From positions 45,150,000-45,213,999 of the forward strand of contig OX457029.1 in NCBI GenBank assembly GCA_949752745.1: a stretch of DNA of 64,000 nt, read 5' to 3'. The DNA comes from Protula sp. h YS-2021 (taxonomy: Eukaryota; Annelida; Polychaeta; Sabellida; Serpulidae). Under the pieces are notes generated by a model, which was given only the letters and a program-made list of their open reading frames with translations, had not been told where the DNA came from and searched no databases. Below, in pieces: positions 36,571 through 47,823 of the stretch (positions within the stretch are counted from its first letter, which is position 1; each line of letters begins with the position of its first letter). The position numbers were made by a program, and so were the translations under genes.

Positions 36571-37843
36571 CGAGGGTCATTCAGAAAGTTTTAAGCCTCA
36601 CCCAGAAGGCCTTGCAGAAACAAGGCAGTTTTTCACTATTATTCTACATACGGTAGTTTCCTTGGACATTAACACACTTGGTCCAACGGTGCTCAAGCAT
36701 TGCAATCCCATCATGGAAGAAGGCGGCGTCCTGGTTCCCCCAAAACTGCTCCACGGCACATATGACGTCATCATTGTTTCCAAAATGGCGACCACGCAGG
36801 TGGGTTTTGAGTTTAGGAAACAGATAAAAGTCAGATGGGGCCAAGTCTGGTGAATAAGCAGGGTGGGGTAGCAATTCAAAGCCACAGTTGGCTCCTTCAG
36901 CTACTGCAACCTGAGCAGTGTGAACGGGTGCGTTATCCTGGAGCAAGAGTACACCTGCCCTCAGCTTTCCCCTACGTTTCGAGTTGATTGCTTCCTTCAG
37001 TTGTCTTAATTCTGATGCATAGTACTGTCCGTTAATCGTTTTTCCTTTTTCTAAGTAGTTTATCATGATTACTCCTTCAGAATCCCCAAAAAACAGAAGC
37101 CATCACCTTGCCAACAGACGCTGCGTGCTTGAACTTTTTCGGGGCTTTAGAATCAGCGTTTTCATTGTTTGCTTTGAATCTTTGATTCAGGTTCAAAGTG
37201 GTTTCGTCTTGAGTTACTAATCTGCGATGAAAGTTATCAGGGTCTGCCTGGAAGCGAGTCAGTAGTGTTCTGGAAGTGTCATACCTTTTTAGCTTCTGCT
37301 CTGGCATCAGCATTCTTTGAACCCATCTTGCTGACAGCTTGCTCATCCCAGGGATTTCAGTTAAAACATTGTGGACCGTACCAGAACTAATGCCTGTAGA
37401 CTTAGCTATCCGTTCGACCGTATAGCGTCTGTCGTCCAAAACCATACGATGAATAGCATCAATTTGCTCGTCGGTGGTTGAGGTTATAGGACGCCCTGAC
37501 CGTGGGTCATCTTCTGTGATGACCCTACCCCGATTGAATTCAGCAGCCCACTTTTTCACAGTTGCATAGCAAATGTCTGTACCATGTCGTTATGGATTTC
37601 TTTTGGTGTCATACCTTTCTTTTGCAGATACTTAATCACTACTCGGGCCTCTGTTTTGTCCATTTTGAGATTTGTCGCACACCTCTCAACTTGGGCATGG
37701 GCATCACATGTAAACGCATAGAGAAGGAAATCTGTTTTTGTGCTTATAGTTTAGTAAGAAGAAATAATTTATTGCCACAACGGAAATGTAAACCTATGAC
37801 TCTTGTTTCTTTGTGAGGCTTAGAACTTTTTGAATGACCATGG
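36571..37843 (-). mobile_element. mariner transposon, near-complete, 1273 bp
   Basis: Flanked by TA on both sides (36569-36570 and 37844-37845). Terminal inverted repeats of about 29 bp read CGAGGGTCATTCAGAAAGTT inward from the left. The right end, read inward, is CCATGGTCATTCAAAAAGTT, so only a few positions differ. The length fits mariner. The internal gene on the minus strand is broken (see next entry), so the copy is non-autonomous. Confidence 0.95.
36644..37663 (-). pseudogene. mariner transposase, disabled by two frame breaks
   Basis: The start ATG is at 37663 (MDKTEARVVIKYLQKK). A helix-turn-helix region follows with KKWAAEF and DDPRSGRP. The catalytic triad is visible as VTQDET, LLLQDNAPVH and SPDLAPSDFYLFPKLK, with 34 residues between the second and third Asp, i.e. 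DD34D. The first break is a small deletion near 37567-37575, between MVQTF and YATVKKW, that shifts the frame. The second is a one-base shift near 37080, in a T/G run just after SVFWG, before GVIMINYLEKG. Otherwise the gene is well preserved, so the insertion is probably not very old. Confidence 0.93.
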
Positions 37844-38368
37844 TAACTAAAAGACTGAAAACATCGCAAAGTAGTGAAAAAGATGTCTAATTATCCCCCG
37901 TGTAAAGAGCGGATGTAGATTTCAGCTCGTCCGTCTGTCCATCTTATGTCTTTTTCCTTTGGCATATGGTTAGAACATATTTTGAAATTCAAAAATACGA
38001 CTTGTCAAAAATGGCTGTTTTTCAGGAAATTTGTTAGCCCGGAGATTTTGTCCAGACGCGTTCTCCAACACCATTCTATTCAGAATAGTCGTCTGAAATT
38101 TTATGCAGTGAAAATATATATATTGTAGATGTGCAGCGTCGTATTATTTTTGAAGCCGGCCAAAAATTGTCAAAAATACGACTTGTCAAAAATATATATT
38201 TATATGGAAACTTGTTTGCACGGAGATAGATTTTGTCTAAAAAAGATCTCCGAAACTATTCGATCCAGCGTTCTGAAATCTTATGCAGTAAAAATATATA
38301 TCTTTTAGATGAGCAACGTCGCATTATTTTTTAAATCGGCTAAAATTTGTCAAAAAAATGTATATTTT

Positions 38369-39421
38369 TAGCCCAGTTTACGTTACACGTAAGCTAGGGC
38401 ATACCTATCGGTTTGCAGACGGCGTCCGTTAGTTAGTTAGCTGTTTAGTTAGTAAACTTTATTCAAAAGGCATCTCCTCCTGCAGGTTAAATAAAAATGC
38501 GCCTTGGTCTGAAATAAGAACCGCGCATCGACGAAAGTTCCATAAACATGCGCTCTGGTCCGATAAACGGACCACGAATCAACCCAAGTTACATAAACAT
38601 GCGCACTAGTCCGAAATACGAACCGCTCGTCAAAGGAAGTTAATAAACATGCGATCCCCGCATCGACGAAAGTTAACATGCAGGCTGATCCGAAATGCCA
38701 ACCGCGCATTAACGCAGTTAAATAAACATGCGCAGTGGTCTAAAATGGGCACCATGCTTCAATGCAAGTTAAATAAACATGTGCACTGGTTCGAAATGCG
38801 AACCGCTCATCAACGGAAGTTGAATAAACATGCGCACTGGTCCGAAATGCGAACCGCGCATCGACGTAATTTAAATAAATATGCCCACTGGTTCGAAATG
38901 CGAGCTGCGCATGGACGCAAGTTAAATAAATATGCGCAGTGGTCCGAAATGCAAACCGCGCACCAATGCACGTTAACCAATCATGTGCACTTGGCTAAAA
39001 TAAGAATCGCGCATCAACGCTAATAAAATAAAAATGCGCAGTGGTCCGAAATGCAAACCGCGCATCAACGCAAGCCAAACAAACATGCGCACTGGTCCGA
39101 AATTCGAACCGCGCATCAACACAAGTTAAATAAACACGCGCACTGGTCCGAACTTCGAACCGCGCATCAACTCAAGTGAAATAAACATACGCACTGGTCT
39201 TAAATGCGAACCACGCATCAACACAAGTTAAATAAACATGCGCACTGGTCCGAAATGGAAACCGCGCATCAACGCAAGTTGAATAAATATGCGCACTGGT
39301 CCAAAATAAAAACCGCGCGTCAACACAAGTAAAATGAACATGTGCTCTGGTCCGAAATACACGCTTGAATTGGTTTTATCGCTTTTCCTAAACTGGGACT
39401 TTGTCCTTGGACAAACTTGTT
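38369..39421 (+). mobile_element. Helentron-like element A2 (second, shorter copy of A)
   Basis: It starts TTTAGCCCAGTTTACG with a palindrome arm CGTAAGCTAGGG and a GTTAGTTAG run, as in A. It has only one short remnant of the 145-bp array before the 51-bp array (38484-39359). It ends CCTAAACTGGGACTTTG, the hairpin TTTGTCCTTGGACAAA and CTTGTT. It lies inside element G; the flanks join to a G unit without an obvious target duplication. Confidence 0.8.
38484..39359. repeat. Tandem array of 51-bp units, about 17 copies (element A2)
   Basis: Same unit as in element A (GCAAGTTAAATAAACATGCG and following), open in frame because 51 is divisible by three. Confidence 0.92.
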
Positions 39422-39479
39422 ATGTAAGCCTGTTTGCACGGAGATTCAGCGTTTGGAAATTTTTTGCAGTGAAAATATA

Positions 39480-39658
39480 CAGTAAAACTTCCGTTAGGGA
39501 ACACCTCTCATTGAGGAACATCCTCCGTTTAAGGAACAGAAATTTTGGCCCCAGTTGGTATTATTTATACAAATTAAAACCTCTAAATAGGGAACAACCT
39601 CGATAGAAGGAACACTTTTCGCGGTCCCGAAGGTGTTCCTTATATGGAGGTTTTACTG
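39480..39658. mobile_element. pogo/Tigger-like MITE, 179 bp
   Basis: The terminal inverted repeats are CAGTAAAACTTCCGTTAGGG on the left and, read inward from the right, CAGTAAAACCTCCATATAAG. Both then continue GAACACC. The element is flanked by TA. CAGT-AACCTC-type termini and a TA target are typical of pogo/Tigger MITEs. It interrupts a unit of element G. Confidence 0.88.
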
Positions 39659-39720
39659 TATATATATTTTGTGCAACTTCGTCTTATTTTTTAAATCGAC
39701 CAAAAATTGTTAGGCGATGG

Positions 39721-41222
39721 AGGGTTTTCAATTTCATTGTATTTACTAACATCCAGTGACATTATGTGTTACACGGGGGATCCTGCCTCACTCATGGTTT
39801 GGTTTACAAGGGAATGCTTTGTGCTACAAATCACTTGTGCTCTGTTCGCACTTGCTGTTCAGGCTCGTGCTACCCATGCTCCAGGCTATGGGAAGGCTGT
39901 TCGAATCAGTCCACTTCCTCGTCTGGTTTTATAATATGGTACTACGGTAAGAAAATTGGATTATGGAGTTTTATCCAGTGCAAGGGGAGAATTACAACTT
40001 TAGAAACGTATTTTTCGCGATTTGACATTAATTTGCTGGGCAGTTTGGTTTGGAAGCGCTTCGGTTCGACACACGTGACCACCGTGGGCCCAGAGCGGCT
40101 ATGGAGGATTTCAGGCACCTGTGTTTAGGTTTCTTAAAATGCATCAATCAATTTTTGAAGTCAGCGTAGATTACAGGAAAAAAAGACGTATTTTGTAGAT
40201 CTTAAAATGTTGTTCATCATTGTGATTTTATCGTTTAAATAAACATGTTTACCGTGAATTCCGATAAATACTTGCTCACTAGAATAACCACATCCCGAGA
40301 AAAATCAGTGTTTTTGTTTTAATTTCAGTACATTAATCGCACCGCCAGATTAATCGCACCGAGAAGTCAGTGAAACGCATTCAAATATTAATAAAAAAAA
40401 ACACTAAGTATATATTGACTCATCAACATTAAGCTGCTTTCCTGCTAGCCTATAACCTCTAACTTTTGCTTCTTAAGAACTTTAAAATTTAAATTCAGTT
40501 GAATACTGCTGTCTTTGCTTTTTCTGAACAGCTTTCTAATTTATTCATTTATCCAAATTTTGAATTAAATTCTTTTTTTACGACCCGTTATGTACCGGTA
40601 ATTTAGAACTGATCACTGTTTTCTTAGTATAATTATATTTATGGCACTGATAACCGTAGTGGCTCGCTCTCTCACTAATCCCCACCATTCTTAGCAACCT
40701 ATGGCAACGTGATAATATGAATATATGTTTCTGACCGATATAAATGTAATATAAATTATTAGGAAAAAAATTCCGGATGTACGACATATCTGTTTTTATT
40801 TCACTACATTGGTCGCACCGCTAGATTAACCGCAGGAGGGGTTCTGGTTTGCAAATTCAGTAGATTATTCTCAATATTATAAGACATGTTGATCTGAACC
40901 AGACTAGATTGCATTCATTTAACTACTCCAGAAAGAACCGACGCATTGTCAAAGTGTTACTTGTTTCAGTGTAAATTATCTTTGGATGGTGTAATCACCG
41001 TGATTACCCCAGAAAAAATGAGTGAAAGTTACATTGACATGTGGTGGCGGAATCCACGACTATTGATCTAGCGACAGTTGATCTAACTAGGCAGTGTACG
41101 ACAGATGATCTAAATTTTCAAAGCTCTGTTTAATAAGCCCAAGAATTACTGGCCCAGTAACTAAGACGGATCAGAAAGCCTTTGGCATGAAAAAACTAGA
41201 AGCTCATTCCGCTGACGAAATG
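39721..41222. other. No recognised gene; short duplicated motif
   Basis: A motif around TAATCGCACCGCCAGATTAA at 40334-40360 recurs in diverged form at 40809-40832. Otherwise AT-rich and unrecognised. Confidence 0.4.
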
Positions 41223-41722
41223 TTAAACACTTGACAAAAATTAAAACGCAAAATATTTCCTTCAGTGGGTTATTTCTTGAATAATATATTGCAAACAACA
41301 CAGCCTGAATGCGACTTATAAGCCGAGTAGTGTTTGGTTGTTGTAGACTTAAAGTTTTATTCACTGATCAGGCATACGGCTTGTTATCTATTTACGCAGT
41401 GAGAGCTCGCACAAAGCTCACTGAGTAAATGTGTATTCTGTGCTGTCGTTAAAAATGCTACGCATTTACTTGCCAAAAATACACTCTTTTCACATGGCGT
41501 TTTAACAAAGAAAACGAAATCAAAGACGAAAATAAAAAGTGACATGCACATGTTCAGATCAAGCTCTTCATAAGTACCAAGTTTCATGGTCGTAGAGCCC
41601 ACAGTGTCAGAGAAGAAGAAGACACAAAAAATCGGAAAAACTGTCAAGAAGAAAAAAAAGGACGAATTTCGTTCGCACAAATTCATATAACCCTTGCAAC
41701 CCAAGACTTGTCAAGTGTTAAA
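41223..41722. repeat. Inverted-repeat element, copy 2 (complete, 500 bp)
   Basis: The left end is TTAAACACTTGACAA and the right end TTGTCAAGTGTTAA, perfect inverse complements over 14 bp. The interior matches copies 1 and 3, but about 150 bp present in those copies (the AATACCAGCTAAATATATTAG segment) is missing. A minus-strand open frame of 106 codons overlaps the best-conserved part. Confidence 0.8.
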
Positions 41723-42430
41723 TAGTGAATTTGTATTTGTGCAAAGCAATAAAGTCTCTGAACTTGCTCAGTGTAGAAGAGCCTTAACTAAACTCCGCTG
41801 TTCTATCTAAGTCAAGGTATTACCACTCTTGTTACTCCGACAGGTTAGGCAGCCCTTGGCTGTAGTAGGTACGTAGAGGATTATCCTTTGATCAGAGTAA
41901 TCTATTTTGTGAAGTAGCTACATGTGGATTGGTCTCCAGAGTAATTCACCTTTACACTTCCTTAAAAGGTGCTTGAAATTCCCAAGTGTTCTGCTTTGAA
42001 AATATTTAAAAATAAAGCTCTAAAAATTTTATGCCTCATTGAGATTGGTCTGGTTTAAAATCAAGTGACATTGTGTATCAGTATCAGTATATCAGTGTAT
42101 CAGTATCAGTGCATTTATTTTGTCAAGTCAACAAATGATTATAACCTGCTAGACCCCCCCCCCCCCAAAAAAAAAAAAAACAGTCTTGAGAAAAACATAA
42201 GTTGTCGTACCCTTCCCGGTGTAAAGTCAAACCCCCTCCCCCCCTTCGTGACAGAACCCCCCCTCCCTCAATTTTGCAGACCTGGGTTTAAAGGGTTGTA
42301 AGAGAAATAGGCATTGTCAGGGCTTCACCAAATGTTTTGTTTTTCTTCAACTTTAAACAAAATCTGACATGTCAAATTAAACTAACTATCAACTTATAAA
42401 CTAATCTAGATTCAAACCGCTCTGATCAAG
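41723..42430. other. No recognised gene; C- and A-tracts
   Basis: Contains a C-run followed by an A-run at 42156-42180, another C-run at 42236-42243 and a short ATCAGT repeat at 42076-42112. Confidence 0.4.
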
Positions 42431-42437
42431 TCTGTAT

Positions 42438-42842
42438 TTAGTGAAGGCGCACGTTGTGGCCAAGACCTCGCAGAGTTTTCTCGTAAGCTGCGCGAACCCG
42501 GCGGAGTGTCTGAAGGCGTTGCTGGTGGTTCACGGCCTCTTCCTGTCGCCGACGCTTTGCGGGTGGTTGTCCTCGGGCGGCTTGCTCGATATGAGTGGAT
42601 GCGATCGCAGCGTCTAATCGCAGGCACTTGGTGACATACCAGATGGAGGGATGGTCGTGGCCGGCCAAAATCCGGAACGAGTTGTTCCATTCCTCACAGA
42701 GATTGTTCGTGCGGGCTTCGTCGCGGACGGTCGATTCCTTTTGGTTCCAGACAGCGGGGCTATAGCGTGGTGGTACATGGTGCAGTCGCATTGGGGGCGG
42801 CGTTGTGTCGGGGCCAGCAGCAGATGGTTGGGTGCGTCTGAA
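42438..42842 (-). pseudogene. MULE-type transposase, C-terminal fragment
   Basis: The minus-strand frame reads PPRYSPAVWNQKESTV, then RTNNLCEEWNNSF and HPSIWYVTKCLRLDA, then a basic tail with a PPAKRRRQEE patch. The RTNN-x-EEWNN-F and HP-x-W pattern is the C-terminal signature of MULE/FLYWCH-associated transposases, usually RTNN-x-EGWH. The Gly-Trp-His to Glu-Trp-Asn change and the lack of a start suggest a relic or a diverged domesticated piece. GC content is well above the flanks. An upstream piece of the same protein is at 43927-44018. Confidence 0.65.
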
Positions 42843-43926
42843 GGAACAGTTATCTTGCCCCCTGTACAGCTTCTGCCCCGGGAGGGGGGGGGGGGGACAT
42901 AGACTAGTCTCTACCCTCCCCCCACCTGGTATTTTTTTTTACCCCCTATTCAGCTTCCCTCAACCAAGGCTAGCTCCCCCTCCCGTAATTTTTTCGTTTC
43001 TTTTTCTTTATGTCCTCTGTTCAACCCTCACCCCACCCCCAGCTATTCTAGCTTTCCCTATTTTTTCTCCATTTATCTTTCTTTCTGCTGCTGAATTATT
43101 GTAACCCGTCTTTATACTCCTTTTAATATCCGACGCTGTGATAACCAGAATTAGTCGGGTTAATCTAATTGTTTAATCCCCGTCGCATTTACCAATGGCA
43201 GTCACATCGCCGCTCTATTGAAATAGAACGAATCCACATTTTTTGGTTTTAGTTTTTATTTATGTATTGTCGATTAAAACAGCTAGATAAGAAATCCCGG
43301 TAATTTTAAGTTGTGGCGTAAGATTTAGTCCTGACTGTAAGTATAACTTGGAAGCTTTTTCACCGCCTGGAATCACTTTCTAAATAAATAACAGGAGTAA
43401 GAATCTCAGGGAAGTTCATTTTTTGCGGCAAAAAAATTACTCCGAGGTGAGATGTTACTCCTCACAGGTAAGTATAAATAGGTCAGTATTTCATCTTGAA
43501 ATTCATAATTTCAAATAGAATCGAAAATTCAGCAAACGAAACTGCACTTTGTGGTCGGCATCCCAACCTACAAGTGCCTGACCTATGCTGCTAAACCAGG
43601 AGGATTAAACCCACTAGGAAGGCTGAGATAATCTATTCCGATTATTTACATTGCGAACAGTCACCATCACTACACTCCCGTTTATGACCTTTAACCCTTG
43701 TGGAAATTGGCAGTTGCATTTTTTACATTGCACATATTGGTTATTATTGTTAAAAATTGAGCATTTATCAAATGAAAGAGTTTTGAAATTAAGTTTATGT
43801 GGCATTTCTTGAGTTTTGTAGGGAGGGGGCAAAATATCCCAGAGGGAGGGGGAGATAACCTAGTCCAGCTAGCCTCCCGGGGTGGGGGGGGGGGGACCTG
43901 TACAGGTGGGCTGGGGGTAAGCTAGC
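42843..43926. other. Intron of, or insertion in, the MULE-type relic
   Basis: Separates the two MULE fragments. Both edges carry G/C tracts and the motif CCTGTACAG, and no splice phase cleanly joins the fragments. I cannot tell an intron from an insertion here. Confidence 0.4.
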
Positions 43927-44018
43927 CTGTTACACCGGACACGTACGTTGTGTCGAAACACGCCAGGAGTTCTGCTTCTTCGGGGAAATCCATCCCGTCG
44001 GCCACCTCATCTACTGGA
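43927..44018 (-). pseudogene. MULE-type transposase fragment (upstream piece)
   Basis: The minus strand encodes VDEVADGMDFPEEAELLA followed by CFDTTYVSG. This resembles the segment before the RTNN motif in MULE-type transposases, an acidic stretch then LL-x-YF-x-TY-x-G. It may begin after the CAG at about 44008-44010 and end at a GGTGTAAC junction. Support comes mainly from its order and distance relative to the 42.4-42.8 kb fragment. Confidence 0.5.
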
Positions 44019-44029
44019 ACGAAGTAATT

Positions 44030-44360
44030 GCAATTGAATTGCAATATGTAATTGCAATAAGCCGAATTGAAATTACAAGAATAGTTTTAATTGTGGTTGC
44101 ATTTCAATAGAGTTCTGTAATACCTTTCTTGTATACTCGGATGCACTCACGAATCCTGTCATCATGGTCATCAATAGAGATCAATAAGATAAACAGAATT
44201 GAAATCAAATATCACAAGGTTCAATCATATCTTTCGTCTGTACTCAGATGCACTCCGTAATTCTGTCAGCATGCTCATCAGTACAGATCAATAGGGTAAA
44301 CGGATGCACCCAGGAACCCTGTCATCCTGCCCTTCTGTACGTTCAATACGGATCAAAAGG
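44030..44360. repeat. Degenerate repeat of about 90-130 bp
   Basis: Three blocks contain CTGTACTCAGATGCACTC, AATTCTGTCAGCATG and ATCAGTACAGATCAATAGG or variants. The GCAATTGAATTGCAATATG sequence at the left is a local palindrome. Confidence 0.55.
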
Positions 44361-47300
44361 ATTTGGGAGGGGGGGGGGGTGTCAAGGGGGGTTTCGGCCG
44401 CGGGGGGTTTCGTCCCAGGTCTGCAAAATCGTTGGGGAGGGGGGTTAGTCCTATATTCACCCTGCCCGTTTGGATCAGTTACCGCTAGAGCAACTGTCGT
44501 GAGATCAGCTGTCGGGATACCATGGGGACCAGTAAGTCCAAATGAAGTTTATGTTAAAATAAATTCTTCCAGATAGAAACTAAATCGTCAACTACATATT
44601 TGAAATGCACTTTTTAAATTAAAACTCGAAAATATAAACAATTTGAAGGCGTTGTTTGTTAAGTTTCTCAATTGATGACGGTCGGTTTATTCAAATGAAT
44701 TACTGAATGCAAACAACTCGGCTAACAGTGAGAATTAATTGACCGCAACAGGATCTCGATCCAAAATGCAACAGGCCGATTTTACTTACACATTACGCAT
44801 CGAAGGCATGTCTGATATTAGCTTTTAGCGCGCATTGAAATTCAGTATTGAGGTTACATCTGGCTTGCAATGCGTCTGGAGAAAAAAAAAGAGAATAATC
44901 CTCTCAGCGACTGGGTACCGAAATTAGATTCCTCTAACTTCTTTTCTCTAGGCTTAGTAAAAATCTTAAAACAAATATGTTATTAACTCAGGCAAATGGC
45001 ACTGATTTATCTTCATTTTTTTTAATGTGTTACCTTCTATCGACAAAAAGCAATTATTCATTTTGAAAAAGTTATTAAAAAGTGGAATGCTGAGGTGTAT
45101 ATGTGAATAACCGAGTGTAATTGCGATTTATGAAGTACGGAATAGAAGGTTGATTCTAATGCCTATCAATTAAACGAGATAGCCTAGATAGGCGTCGAGT
45201 GGCGCACTCTAAAACTAAAAACAAAAACCGAAAAACTCTTCGTAGTGAAAGGACACGCACAAACACCAACACAGCACCCAATATTGCTTGTAGTTCTATA
45301 TCACGTCACTTAGATAACTCATTTGTCATGTGACTTTGGCATCACAAATTGCTTCTAAAGCTTGCCTGGGTTAAACCAAAGAGTGGTGGCTTGACAAAAC
45401 CGAATTTCTTTCGTTCAATACGTCCTGCTTGGAAGATAGACCTTTAATCTGCTAATCCGTTTTCTCATTGAATGGTATGAATTTTTCAAAACAACTTTTT
45501 TTTATCTCAATGCCTGTAAGACTTGCTGAATATACAACCTGTATAGAACCAACGAAGGGTGACAGTCCTTTGACCAGCCTTGTGGGGGTAGTTATCGCTA
45601 GGCTTTAAGTTGAACCCCCGAGTCCTGCTCGTTTGTATCTTTGTGTCTTTTTCATTCCACGTGCGCTGACTCTTGTATAAAATCGAAATTATTACACACG
45701 TTTGAATTTGTTGTTGAATCACTGTGTCGATGAATTTGTGAGGCTTTCATGAACTTCACAGTGGCAGATCTTACATAGACGTCAAAGCCTTAGACCTTCG
45801 TGGCGACTGGTAATTTTTTAAAATTTTTGGTTTGAGATAATATAAGTTAACAAAAAAACAGCTCACTGAAGGCACACGATAACGCGAGATGATCAACAGG
45901 ACGAGGGAGCAGAATTTCAGACTTAAATGGTTGTTTGGACGTCGTTTATGTTGAGGGTTTGAGTGGCAATACATCAGGTTCTGTCGTACCACGTACGGGA
46001 TTCAAATAATCGTGACAAATAGAAATATCACGCTAGGCGAGTCGTGGGGCTGGTCCGTCTTAAAGACGTGTTCGTTTGGTTCATCTCTTGCGAAAGAAGT
46101 AAATAAATAAACATTTCGCGCTCATTCAGATTTATGTTGCACGAACCTGTAGAGTCGTATGCTCAAGAGAAACATATTTTGAGTTTACTTGAAATGTGCG
46201 AGAAACGCCCAGCTACGCGATTTTAAAGCTTATTATATGAACGTGTGCCATTTAAACAAAACGGTCTCGTAACTCTTCGCCTTACGGAAGCGGAAGCGTT
46301 GCCATGGCAATAGAGTAGGCCGAAAAACGAAGCAAATAACCATCTAAAAAAGTATGAATTTTCGCAGGAAAAAAAGAAAAAGATCCGCCTAATTGGGCTG
46401 AAGAAAGGAATGGATATGAGGAGTAGCAGGCACTGATGTCAGTTTGCAAGGGTATGGTCAATATGTTGAGACGGATAAGGAACTTCTGTTGTGTCCTGTT
46501 GATATTGTGGTCTCATTATTATCTACCTGAAGTTAACGTTTTGATGTGTAGTAAGCCCACGCAGGCCAAATCGAACCAGCGTAGGTCAAATTGAACCTCC
46601 GTAGGCCACTGTAGTTGCAAATAACTTCTGTGTACGGTTTGTGTTGGTTACCCTTTGCCCCGCTTGCTTCCTATATGCGCTGGCCGTTGAAGATCGCGAA
46701 AGCTTAATGGTTGAGCTTAGAATATTCAAGGCAAATATGTCGAGTTTATTAGAATGGCGCATCGAAGATGGAACAAGAGATTGGGGTCAGACCTTGACGT
46801 TTTTATACCAAAAAATGCGTGAACGTTGAAGGAGAAAGCAGTTTGGTTGGTAACAATTGAATGGCTGTGAACGACTGTGCCGTTCGATTAGCCGAATGGA
46901 CGATTGACGGAAGTGGCGAACTTTCAGCAATGTTGTCAGCTGTTCGCTCGTGCACACAGCCCCCTTTACGAACACAGCGGAGTGCGTGCGAGACCGCACA
47001 GAGGGCAGATGTAACCTTTTTTTTTTTTTTTTTTTTACAACAGGACATTTAAAACTCGACATCTAAGACCTTTGCTATTTTTGGATTTTTTTTTTTTACC
47101 GGAAGTTTGTATATTGTGTAGTAGAGTGCTGACGTATCAGTACGCCGACACCCTCGCCTGCAAGAACAAATAAAGAAAACAAGTTACGTCACTGCTTTTT
47201 TTCAGTTTTCTCTGTATTCTTATGGCATGCAATGAATACGCAGTCTGGTTGACGAATATCGGGGCGTACAAGAACGGTGAGACCGTTTTTAGGGGTGATA

Positions 47301-47800
47301 CCATGTGTTATTTTACAACTTCGCCTAAAAACCAATTCACTTCCATTACATTTGAGTCCCAACTATAGCATGTAAACGTTTTGCCCAGGCACGTGAAGTA
47401 GTGTTGACGTGCAACTGCACCCCAAATAAGGTGCTGCCCCCAAGGTCCATATAGAGTTAATAACGTACGCGACCCGTTCTCAACCAGTAATATCAATAGA
47501 AATGGCCGCTGTTTCCAAGCATTTGCGAAGTTTTACGCAGCTTAAGCAAGAGCATAAAGTTTGCTTGAGATTGAATGTTGCTGGAGTTCTTGAGCGTGAA
47601 GGAAACTCTCAGTGCTGTCCTGTTTGATTGACACTTGTCTGGTCTTTCTGTTTCACCTCGTATTTTTCTCAGTACCGATGACATGTCTCTTAAATTGTGA
47701 AAAAGTAAAATGAGCAGATTGCATTCACAGCTGGTGGTTGAGGTGCTGTAAAAGAGATGTTTCCTTAAGTGATGCACCGCGAAATTATAAAATAAACTAG
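44361..47800. other. No recognised gene
   Basis: G-tracts lie at 44368-44380 and 44400. A short 20-bp direct repeat (CGTAGGTCAAATTGAACC-like) is at 46559-46610, and T-runs lie at 47018-47036 and 47088. A 62-codon open frame at 46641-46829 (+) shows no recognisable family. Confidence 0.4.
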
Positions 47801-47823
47801 AACCGCATTTCGCTAGCGAAATG

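Larger units (their letters stand above)
37915..39720 (+). mobile_element. Old array element G carrying two nested insertions
   Basis: Diverged units of about 180 bp share AAAATACGACTTGTCAAAAA, TTGTTTGCACGGAGATTTTG, GTCTGAAATTTTATGCAGTG and GCAACGTCGTATTATTTTT. They are interrupted by element A2 (38369-39421) and a pogo-like MITE (39480-39658). A CCGTCTGTCCATCTT string near the start resembles the region after the 5' palindromes of other elements here. Its own ends are not clear. Confidence 0.6.

Noticed and set aside
46641..46829. 62-codon open frame (+) reading ALAVEDRESLMVELRIF
   Set aside because: Looks protein-like, but it matches no family I know and has no supporting neighbours.
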